Of a DNA stretch of 9,306 nt, positions 1 to 5,944 are shown piece by piece. The notes beneath the pieces are model-generated. The model saw only the letters and a list, made by a program, of their open reading frames with translations, was not told the origin of the DNA and did not search any database. Where the stretch lies: positions 1 through 9,306 of the forward strand of contig JAITKD010000259.1 of assembly GCA_031278575.1 (NCBI GenBank), given 5' to 3'. Within the stretch, counting starts at the first letter, position 1. Each line of letters opens with the position of its first letter. Position numbers and translations under genes: made by a program. Origin of the DNA: Spirochaetaceae bacterium. Its GTDB lineage: Bacteria > Spirochaetota > Spirochaetia > Treponematales > Breznakiellaceae.

Positions 1-2
1 CG

Positions 3-30
3 CCGGGGCCGGAGCGGAGCGGAGCCCCGG
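3..30. repeat. GC-rich inverted repeat enclosing three CGGAG units
   Basis: A 7-bp perfect inverted repeat (CCGGGGC at 3-9, GCCCCGG at 24-30) encloses a 14-nt loop, and the pentamer CGGAG occurs three times in tandem at 10-24. It lies at the left edge of the window in the non-coding stretch downstream of the EamA gene, so its full extent cannot be seen. It could be part of a larger intergenic repeat or of the 3' end of the operon transcript. There is no T-run beside it, so I do not call it a terminator. Confidence 0.4.
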
Positions 31-32
31 AA

Positions 33-68
33 AGCCCGGTTTCCGGCGCTTGCGCCGGAAATGCGCCC
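33..68. repeat. Intergenic hairpin repeat, copy A
   Basis: The element has a conserved left flank AGCCCGGTT, a hairpin (TTCCGGCG at 41-48, loop CTTG, CGCCGGAA at 53-60) and a conserved right flank ATGCGCCC. A second copy with the same flanks and a compensatorily different stem sits at 9108-9140, in the same orientation. Both copies lie downstream of a minus-strand gene: this one ends 64 nt beyond the EamA stop codon. This resembles a REP-type or other short palindromic intergenic family. The role (mRNA 3'-end protection, termination aid, or a selfish REP element) is inference. Two copies in 9.3 kb suggest the family is abundant in the genome. Confidence 0.6.
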
Positions 69-71
69 CTA

Positions 72-92
72 TTACCGGGAAAATCCTGGTAA
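72..92. repeat. Hairpin downstream of the EamA gene
   Basis: TTACCGGGA (72-80) pairs with TCCTGGTAA (84-92) around a 3-nt loop: a 9-bp stem with one mismatch, which is G-U on one strand. It follows the EamA stop codon by 40 nt in the direction of transcription. No clear U-run follows on the minus strand, so it would be at best a weak or Rho-assisted end for the operon. Similar bases (TACCGGGATCCTAGGT) occur beside repeat copy B near 9160-9175, so this hairpin may be an extension of the same intergenic repeat. Confidence 0.4.
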
Positions 93-131
93 CGGTAAAA
101 CCGCTGCGCCCAGGGGCAGCCCAGGGCTCCC

Positions 132-1034
132 TCAAGCCGCCGGATCCCGGACGCCGGTTTCCGCGAAAAACTCGGGCAGGATGATCGAGGTAAGCATCAT
201 GATCCCCCCCAGAACCATCCGCGGATTGGGCTGATCGTAGCCCATGATCACGGAAAAAATAGTACCGAAAAGCGCCTCCAGCCCCAGGATAATCCCCGCC
301 TTGGAGGAGGAGACAAAACGCTGGGCATAGGTTTGGAGAAAGTAGCAGAGAAAGGTACTGAATGTACCGAGGAACACGAGCGAGCCTGCCCCCTGCAGAC
401 CGGTAAAACCGGAAAAATCCCGGTCCCCCAGGAGGAATACGGCCAGGGATAATAGGGCCGCGGTGGTGAATTGCGTAAAAACCAATACCAGATGATGTAC
501 CGAAGACGCGAAAACACCGGTGGATACTATCTGTAGTGCAAAAAAAAGGGCCGACACCAGGGTCAGGAGGTCCCCCAAGTTCATTGAAATCCCCCCGGAA
601 GGATTTACGGACAGTACCGCCACTCCCCCAAGGCTGAGGAAGGATGAAAAAAACATGACGGGCTTCGGTTTTTTTTTGAGGGCGATCCACAGGATAAAGG
701 GTACCATCACTACATAAGCGCCGGTGATAAAAGCGTTATTAGAGGGGGTGGAACGTTCCAGTCCTAATATCTGGATAAAAAAACCGAGAAAGAGGAAGCC
801 GCCCGTCAGGAAACCGCTTTTCCACTGACCCTTCCGGTAATTGGCCCGGATTGTTTTGCGGAAGGCAATCCACATCAAAAGGGCGGCCAGGGTAAACCGG
901 GTAAACATAATGGAGGCGGGCCTAAGCCCCGCCTCCAGGGCCATATTGGAAAAAATAAACCCCCAGCCCCATACGATAGTTACCACGAACAGAGATCCTA
1001 TGGCCAGGTATTCCTGTTTTTTTTCTTTCTTCAT
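132..1034 (-). CDS. EamA-family (drug/metabolite superfamily) transporter
   Basis: A 300-residue integral membrane protein of the usual DMT/EamA length, with about ten hydrophobic segments arranged as two EamA repeats (roughly residues 8-142 and 152-287). It has a WGWGF motif in the first membrane segment (22-26), and the second repeat ends in a small-residue-rich SSSKAGIILG segment (242-251). EamA proteins export or import small metabolites such as amino acids, amines or nucleosides. The substrate cannot be told here. I chose the ATG at 1034 because it overlaps the stop codon of the upstream glycosidase (ATGA) and follows a GGGAAAGG ribosome-binding site. An ATG 18 codons further upstream would add a charged, unlikely N-terminus lying inside the glycosidase gene. 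The overlap suggests translational coupling and a role with the glycosidase product. An A9 run encodes K120-K122. Confidence 0.88.
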   Translation of the reverse strand: MKKEKKQEYLAIGSLFVVTIVWGWGFIFSNMALEAGLRPASIMFTRFTLAALLMWIAFRKTIRANYRKGQWKSGFLTGGFLFLGFFIQILGLERSTPSNNAFITGAYVVMVPFILWIALKKKPKPVMFFSSFLSLGGVAVLSVNPSGGISMNLGDLLTLVSALFFALQIVSTGVFASSVHHLVLVFTQFTTAALLSLAVFLLGDRDFSGFTGLQGAGSLVFLGTFSTFLCYFLQTYAQRFVSSSKAGIILGLEALFGTIFSVIMGYDQPNPRMVLGGIMMLTSIILPEFFAETGVRDPAA

Positions 1035-2701
1035 CCTTTCCCACTTTTTTCGTATTCTTCCAGGACCAAATAGGCCCCCGCGGTCCACGCAAAGGCATTA
1101 TCGTCAAAACCTTCGCCGGTATCGGGATCAAAATTTTCCGCCATAAGGCCGATGGACGGCAGCTTCCGGAACTTTGCCGCGATCCGCGCGGCCGCCCCGG
1201 AATATCCGGCGGCATACAGGGAATCGACGAACAGCAGGGTAACCGGCGCCCAAACCGGCCCCAGCCAGTACCCGCCTTTCCGGTAGCGGGGGCTGTCCCG
1301 CTTTTCCGTGGCAAGCCCGTAATTCCCCTCAAACCCTTCAAGCTGCCCCACCAGGGCATCCACGGCGGCGCGGTCCATGCGGTAGTGGATCAAAAGCGGC
1401 AGCAGGTTGATAAGGCATGACGCGCCGCTGTCCGCCCCGCCGGTCCGGGTCAAACGGGAAACAAACCCGGCCGGCGTGTGGAGCCGATACATCAGCGCGG
1501 AGAACATCTCCTCCGCCCGGGCTTTCCACCGGAGCCCCTCTTCCTCCCGCCCCAGTTCCCCGGCCAGTTCCGTCAGCGCATCCATCTGGCGGATAAGGTA
1601 GGCGGCAAGATCCGGGGCGCACAGCGGCGTACCATGGTGAAAAACCGAGGCGTTGTCCCAGCCCGAATCATTGCCATGCCAATATCCGCAGAGCCCCCAA
1701 TCCCGGACAACCCGGTGTTCCAGCCAAAACCGGGTGAGGCGGCTGATCCTTTCATAAAAATAGGCCGTGAGTCCCCTGTCCCGGAAAAAATCGTTCCGTT
1801 CCCGCAGTTTTTGAATGGTCCATCCATAAATCGGCGGTTTTACACAGCTATAGGACGCAAAGCGGTCGTTTACATAATCCGGCAAAGCGCCGCTTTCATC
1901 CTGATGGTCCAGGATAACCTGTAGTTGTTCCAGCGCGCTCTGTGGGTGGGTCCGGGCCAAGGCGATGGCGGAAAAACAGTTGTCCCAGCTCCAGATATTG
2001 GTCATTGACCCCTTGTTCATGTACAGGGCGTCATAACCCAGGACACCGTCCCGGCGGACAAAGTTACCCCAGAGTACGTATTGCGCTATTTTATCGTATG
2101 CGTCTCTTCTATTCTCTCCGAAAGGGGCAATCCATTGGGCAAAACATTTCCCGGCATCCGTCTTTTCCGCCTCATAGTTTGAAAATTCTTGTTCCGGCAT
2201 CATCCGGTAGCTCCGGAGGGAAAGTTCCGCCGGTTCCGTCCTGCCGTCCAATATCACCGCCACATCCCGGCTTTCGGAGATAACCCAGCGGGAACGGAAT
2301 TCCACGGCTCCCCTGCCCCGAAGACCTATCTTCCGGTTAATTGCGTAACATTGGTATTCGTAGTCCCCGGTTTCCAAGGGAATCAGGCTGTTGTAACGAT
2401 CCGGTTTTGCTTCCATAGTTACCCGGAATCCCAAACAGCGGACATAAAGATCGTTCCGGGCGCCGCAGACCACCCCCAAGCGGCAGCCCGCGTCTTCTCG
2501 GGAACTAACGATAAGCTCATCCGGTTCCATGGTATAGATCAGATCCCCCGGCTCATGGCCGGCGAAACGCAGGCGGAAAAGATAGGGCGCGGCATCATCG
2601 CCGCCGTGGAGTTCCCGGATCAGCGGGGACTGATCCCGCCTCAGGGAAAGGGCAAGCCAGCTTCCGTACCGGCTGAAAGGTAATTGCGTAAAGGGCAGCA
2701 T
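1031..2701 (-). CDS. GH63 / mannosylglycerate-hydrolase-like glycosidase (cytoplasmic)
   Basis: A 556-residue protein. Residues 1 to about 175 are beta-rich, and about 185-556 look like an (alpha/alpha)6 barrel of the GH63/MGH1-like clan. Visible signatures are WSWD (237-240), HGNDSGWDNAS (342-352), GYWLGPVW (477-484) and AENFDPDTGEGFDDNAFAWT (521-540). By family analogy (the ESGxDNS and ENYxPxTG motifs), D349 would be the acid and E522 the base of an inverting mechanism. Known relatives hydrolyse alpha-glucosides, including alpha-1,2-linked glucose, or mannosyl- and glucosyl-glycerate; the actual substrate here is unknown. There is no signal peptide, so it acts on imported sugar. The gene starts 30 nt after the second permease, with GGAGAGGAAAG about 10-14 nt upstream, and its stop overlaps the EamA start. 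An amylo-1,6-glucosidase or trehalase-like annotation is also possible. Confidence 0.82.
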   Translation of the reverse strand: MLPFTQLPFSRYGSWLALSLRRDQSPLIRELHGGDDAAPYLFRLRFAGHEPGDLIYTMEPDELIVSSREDAGCRLGVVCGARNDLYVRCLGFRVTMEAKPDRYNSLIPLETGDYEYQCYAINRKIGLRGRGAVEFRSRWVISESRDVAVILDGRTEPAELSLRSYRMMPEQEFSNYEAEKTDAGKCFAQWIAPFGENRRDAYDKIAQYVLWGNFVRRDGVLGYDALYMNKGSMTNIWSWDNCFSAIALARTHPQSALEQLQVILDHQDESGALPDYVNDRFASYSCVKPPIYGWTIQKLRERNDFFRDRGLTAYFYERISRLTRFWLEHRVVRDWGLCGYWHGNDSGWDNASVFHHGTPLCAPDLAAYLIRQMDALTELAGELGREEEGLRWKARAEEMFSALMYRLHTPAGFVSRLTRTGGADSGASCLINLLPLLIHYRMDRAAVDALVGQLEGFEGNYGLATEKRDSPRYRKGGYWLGPVWAPVTLLFVDSLYAAGYSGAAARIAAKFRKLPSIGLMAENFDPDTGEGFDDNAFAWTAGAYLVLEEYEKSGKG

Positions 2702-2731
2702 GACGGTTTTACTTTCCTCTCCGGTCCCGGT

Positions 2732-3553
2732 TCATTTTATTGCCCCGCTGGTCTGCTCTATCACATGCTTTTGGGTCACGATAAAAAGGATCACCGGTGG
2801 AATGATCATCAAAACAGTAATACACATCAGCGGTATGGTTCGGGTTTCATGCACTCCCTTAAATGCGGCCAGTCCCAGGGCCAGGGTGTATTTATTACGG
2901 CTCTGGAGGAATATCAGCGGGCCCAGATAGTCATTCCAAACGGTGATGCTGTTCAAAATCGCCACCAGGATCAGGGCCGGTTTCATAATGGGAATAAAGA
3001 TTCGGGAGTAGATCACAAATTGGTTCGCTCCGTCAAGCCGGGCGGCCTCGTCCAAATCCCGGGGGATACCCATCATAAACTGGCGCAGCAAAAAAATATA
3101 ATAGGCGGAACCCATAAAACCGGGGATAATCAGAGCCTTGAGACTGTTAATCCAGCCGAAGATTTTGAATTCCATGTATTGGGGGATCATGGTAACATCC
3201 CAGGGGATCATCATGGTCATCAGCATGATCATAAACAGGACGTTTTTCCCCCGGAACGAAAACCGGGCGAACCCGTATGCGGTTAAAGAACAGGAGATAA
3301 GTATTCCCAGGGTGTGTAATATTGTAACCGCCAATGAATTAAACAGGTAGACATTAAAATCCTGGGCCATCCAGCTTTGAAAAAAGTTGGAGAGAAGCCA
3401 TTTTTGGGGAAGAAATGTCGGAGGATAACTATTCGCCTCGGCCTCTGTTTTAAAGGCCGTGATGATCATCCAAAAGAAGGGGAGCAGAAAATAAAGGGAC
3501 ATGATGATAAGCATGGTATAGATAAATACCCGGCTTTTTTTTTGCAGTTTCAT
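2732..3553 (-). CDS. ABC sugar importer permease, MalG type
   Basis: A 273-residue carbohydrate ABC transporter permease (CUT1 type, BPD_transp_1 domain) with six predicted membrane segments. The conserved cytoplasmic EAA loop lies at about 168-192 (DEAARLDGAN, then a PIMKP end), where the ATPase docks. The N-terminus, with a short Lys-rich stretch and then a long hydrophobic segment, is typical of MalG-like partners. I chose the ATG at 3553, which lies 1 nt after the stop codon of the other permease; a longer in-frame start at 3724 would run entirely inside that gene and encodes a Cys/Pro-rich, unlikely tail. The G-rich end of the upstream gene (GGGGGGGAAAG) supplies the ribosome-binding site. 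Codons 4-6 contain an A9 run, a possible slippage site. The partner is the permease immediately upstream. Confidence 0.93.
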   Translation of the reverse strand: MKLQKKSRVFIYTMLIIMSLYFLLPFFWMIITAFKTEAEANSYPPTFLPQKWLLSNFFQSWMAQDFNVYLFNSLAVTILHTLGILISCSLTAYGFARFSFRGKNVLFMIMLMTMMIPWDVTMIPQYMEFKIFGWINSLKALIIPGFMGSAYYIFLLRQFMMGIPRDLDEAARLDGANQFVIYSRIFIPIMKPALILVAILNSITVWNDYLGPLIFLQSRNKYTLALGLAAFKGVHETRTIPLMCITVLMIIPPVILFIVTQKHVIEQTSGAIK

Positions 3554-3554
3554 A

Positions 3555-4481
3555 TTACTTTCCCCCCCGGCCTTTTTTATTCCGCACTTCCGACTCATAG
3601 TACACCCAGGCCGAAGATGAACGGAATACCAGCATGGTAAGGAGCAGGATGATAATAAACATAAACCAGGAGGAAGCGGCGGCATAACCCAGCTTGTGGT
3701 GGCGGAAGGCGTTGTTATACACAAACATCCCGTAGAAATAGGTTGACCGCAGGGGCCCGCCGTTGGTGAGCAGCAATACGAGGGTAAGCTGCTGAAGGGC
3801 GGTAATAATGGAGGTGATGAGATTAAACAGAATTGACGGGGTAATGATGGGGATGGTTATCACCAAGAACTGCTTGACCGGGGTAACGCCGTCCAGGGCA
3901 GCGGCCTCATAGATATCCCCGGGAATGGTTTTTATATCGGTGTAGAAGATCAGCATCATGGTCCCCACCCCCCAGGCGCTGGCGATGATGACGGCCACGA
4001 AGGCCCACCGTTGATCCAGCAGCCACAGCGGCCCCGTAATGCCTAAAAGGGAAAGGAGATAATTCAAAATGCCGTATTGGCCGTTTAAAATCCATCCCCA
4101 AATAATTGCCACCGCCACACTGGACACCACCGCGGGCAGATAAAAAACGGTTCGGAAGAATTTGAGCCCCCTCACGGGCTGGGTAATGAGCATGGCGAGG
4201 AACAGGGCAATGATGAGGTTCAGGGGCACAAAAATGGCCGCAAACCTAAAGGTAATGATCAGGGATTGATAAAACTGGGGATCACCGGTAAAAAGGGTAA
4301 TGAAATTTTGCAGGCCGATAAATTCCGGCCGCCCGGTGATAGACCAGTTGAAAAAACTCATTACCAGGGAAAAAATCAGCGGTCCCGCGGTGAGAATCGT
4401 AAACCCCAATATCCATGGTGAAAGAAACAGATACGGGGTAAGCGCCTCAACCCATCTTACGCTTTTTTTCGTATTTTCCAT
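3555..4481 (-). CDS. ABC sugar importer permease, MalF/UgpA type
   Basis: A 308-residue inner-membrane permease of the CUT1 sugar importer family. It has six hydrophobic segments (about 15-38, 75-100, 110-132, 158-180, 206-230, 268-288) and the EAA loop EAAALDGVTPVKQF at 192-205, ending in TIPIITPS. This is the standard length for the short MalF-like class that lacks the large periplasmic loop of E. coli MalF. A good ribosome-binding site, AAGGAAG (4487-4493), sits 5 nt before the ATG. It forms the translocation pore with the downstream MalG-type protein and receives substrate from the lipoprotein encoded 207 nt upstream. No ATP-binding subunit is encoded in the window. Confidence 0.93.
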   Translation of the reverse strand: MENTKKSVRWVEALTPYLFLSPWILGFTILTAGPLIFSLVMSFFNWSITGRPEFIGLQNFITLFTGDPQFYQSLIITFRFAAIFVPLNLIIALFLAMLITQPVRGLKFFRTVFYLPAVVSSVAVAIIWGWILNGQYGILNYLLSLLGITGPLWLLDQRWAFVAVIIASAWGVGTMMLIFYTDIKTIPGDIYEAAALDGVTPVKQFLVITIPIITPSILFNLITSIITALQQLTLVLLLTNGGPLRSTYFYGMFVYNNAFRHHKLGYAAASSWFMFIIILLLTMLVFRSSSAWVYYESEVRNKKGRGGK

Positions 4482-4504
4482 TTTTACTTCCTTGTTTTAA
4501 GGCC

Positions 4505-4629
4505 CCGGATTATCCGGCGCCCGTTCATAAAACCAGCCGCTTTACGGACAGGCGCCGGGATTTTTTTCAAAACCCGGATAAGGCGGACCCGTTGTTTCTA
4601 ACCGGCCAACCCCACCGCAGGGCGGCCGG
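4505..4629. other. Structured intergenic region between binding protein and permeases
   Basis: The 207-nt gap (4482-4688) holds no gene but several inverted repeats. There is a 13-bp palindrome CCGGAT-T-ATCCGG (4505-4517). CCGGCGCC (4514-4521) pairs with GGCGCCGG (4551-4558), and CCGGCC (4602-4607) pairs with GGCCGG (4624-4629). The first two overlap, so they are alternative structures. In the E. coli malE-malF gap, REP hairpins protect the upstream mRNA so that binding protein exceeds permease; a similar role here is inference. Confidence 0.45.
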
Positions 4630-4647
4630 GTAATAAAAGCCTTTGGG

Positions 4648-4671
4648 AAAAGCGGATTTTAACCCGCTTTT
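4648..4671 (-). terminator. Partial terminator or mRNA-stabilising hairpin after the binding protein gene
   Basis: AAAAGCGG (4648-4655) and CCGCTTTT (4664-4671) form a perfect 8-bp stem with an 8-nt loop, 17 nt after the stop codon of the binding protein gene. Read on the minus strand, the stem begins with an A-run and ends in TTTT followed by CCC: the shape of a weak intrinsic terminator. Because the permease genes follow without an obvious promoter of their own, I read it as an attenuator or 3'-end protector that lowers permease expression relative to the binding protein. The T-run is short and the stem only moderately GC-rich. Confidence 0.5.
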
Positions 4672-4688
4672 TCCTTACATCCAGGACG

Positions 4689-5909
4689 CTAATTCCGTTT
4701 CCCCGCGATTTCTCCCATCACGACGGCGGGATCTTCCAGGGTGGTCGGGTTGAATATCCGTTCAAATCCGAGTTCCAAATCCGATCCCAGGGAACTCCAG
4801 TCCTTCACGATGAACGAGGCCGGTACATAGCCCTGACTTTGTTCCAGCATGTCGTAAAATACCTTCCTGATCGGATCGCTTTCTATGTTTTGGCTGTTTA
4901 CTACGGTTTTAAGTACCGGCAGCTCGTATTCTATCCGGTCGATATTGGCTTCCTCCCCGGTCCAGAACTTGATAAACTCCCAGGCGGCGTCCTTATGGGA
5001 CGAAGATTTACTCATGGCAAGCCCCGAGGAACTGAGGATACTCACCGAAGGCTTGGTACCCCACCGGGGGATCTCCACCACTCCAAAGTTGATCCCGGCC
5101 TCGTTTAATTGCGCTATGGGCCAGCTCCCGTTTACAAACATGGCGGCCTTCTGACTGGTCATCGCGGAAGTACCGTAGTTTTCCGCCGCGATGGCATAAC
5201 CGTCGGCTTCCATTTTTTGGAAAAAGGAGAAAACCGAAATGGCTTGGGGGGAATCAAGGCTGCCCTTGGTTTTACCTTCCGCGTTTACAAAGGCAGTGCC
5301 GTTACTCCAGAGGTACATTTCAAAGTCATAGGGATCATATTGAATGGGGAAAACATATCCCTTAGTAGACCCATCGTTATAATGCTCGGTGATAGCCTTG
5401 GCGGCGGCATATACATCGTTATAGGTCCAGTCCTTTACCGGATACCCGATACCCGCCGCGTTAAACATATCCTTATTGTAATAAAGCACGTGAGTGGTAT
5501 AACCCACAGGCATACCATATATGGCATTATTGATGGAATTGTAGGACCACATGGCCTCATAGTAGTTGCTCCGGAAGGAGGACCCCTCTTTATCAATATA
5601 GGAATCAAGGGACTCAAGGCCCTCATAATAAGCGGGATAATTCCACATATACATCACGTCCGGCGCGTCATTGCTGCCCATACTCGCGGCGATTTTGGTA
5701 TCGAAGTTGTCACCGTAGGCCTCCAGGACCACCCGAATATCCGTATGGGCCTGGTTAAAACGATCTACCAGAGCCTGCTGGTTATCCAGATCCTCCGCGT
5801 TATCCCAAGTTGCGAAACGCACCTCAACCTTTTTGTCGCCGCCGGCACAGCCGGCCCAAAAAACACATCCCAGGACAATAACCCACGGGAATCTCCAAAT
5901 TTTTTTCAT
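4689..5909 (-). CDS. Extracellular sugar-binding lipoprotein of ABC importer (family 1)
   Basis: A 406-residue solute-binding protein of the SBP family 1 (MalE/UgpB-like) type. A short positive N-terminus (MKK) and a hydrophobic core (about 7-18) lead to the lipobox W-A-G-C, with C21 the probable lipidated cysteine; Trp at -3 is atypical. The mature part begins VEVRFATWDN and continues with the family patterns LVDRFNQAH, APDVMYMW and IYGMPVGYTTHVLYYNKDMF. I chose the ATG at 5909 because GAGGAGG lies 6 nt upstream; the next upstream ATG (5915) would leave no spacing, and one at 5969 lies inside the lacZ-like gene. It delivers substrate to the MalFG-type permeases encoded downstream. The substrate cannot be read from the sequence; a beta-galactoside or alpha-linked oligosaccharide is suggested by the neighbouring enzymes. 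Confidence 0.92.
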   Translation of the reverse strand: MKKIWRFPWVIVLGCVFWAGCAGGDKKVEVRFATWDNAEDLDNQQALVDRFNQAHTDIRVVLEAYGDNFDTKIAASMGSNDAPDVMYMWNYPAYYEGLESLDSYIDKEGSSFRSNYYEAMWSYNSINNAIYGMPVGYTTHVLYYNKDMFNAAGIGYPVKDWTYNDVYAAAKAITEHYNDGSTKGYVFPIQYDPYDFEMYLWSNGTAFVNAEGKTKGSLDSPQAISVFSFFQKMEADGYAIAAENYGTSAMTSQKAAMFVNGSWPIAQLNEAGINFGVVEIPRWGTKPSVSILSSSGLAMSKSSSHKDAAWEFIKFWTGEEANIDRIEYELPVLKTVVNSQNIESDPIRKVFYDMLEQSQGYVPASFIVKDWSSLGSDLELGFERIFNPTTLEDPAVVMGEIAGKRN

Positions 5910-5915
5910 ACGCAT

Positions 5916-5922
5916 CCTCCTC
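5916..5922 (-). promoter_or_regulatory. Strong ribosome-binding site of the binding protein gene
   Basis: The minus strand reads GAGGAGG followed by a 6-nt spacer and ATG at 5909. It is the best Shine-Dalgarno match in the operon, consistent with high expression of a binding protein, and it decides the start codon against the ATG at 5915. It lies within the 35-nt gap after the beta-galactosidase stop codon. Confidence 0.8.
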
Positions 5923-5944
5923 AAAAAAAATATAATTATGACCC

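Noticed and set aside
2684..3286. 200-codon plus-strand frame opposite the MalG-type permease
   Set aside because: It is a shadow frame: the His/Gln-rich translation comes from reading membrane-protein codons in reverse, with no recognisable domain.
3554..3724. N-terminal extension of the MalG-type permease by 57 residues
   Set aside because: It would overlap the upstream permease gene for its whole length and encodes a Cys/Pro-rich tail unlike the family. The ATG 1 nt after that gene's stop is the natural start.
4514..4567. Plus-strand terminator (CCGGCGCC/GGCGCCGG stem followed by a T7 run at 4561-4567)
   Set aside because: Stem plus T-run would terminate plus-strand transcription, but no plus-strand gene exists here and the loop is 29 nt. 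It is noted only as part of the structured intergenic region.
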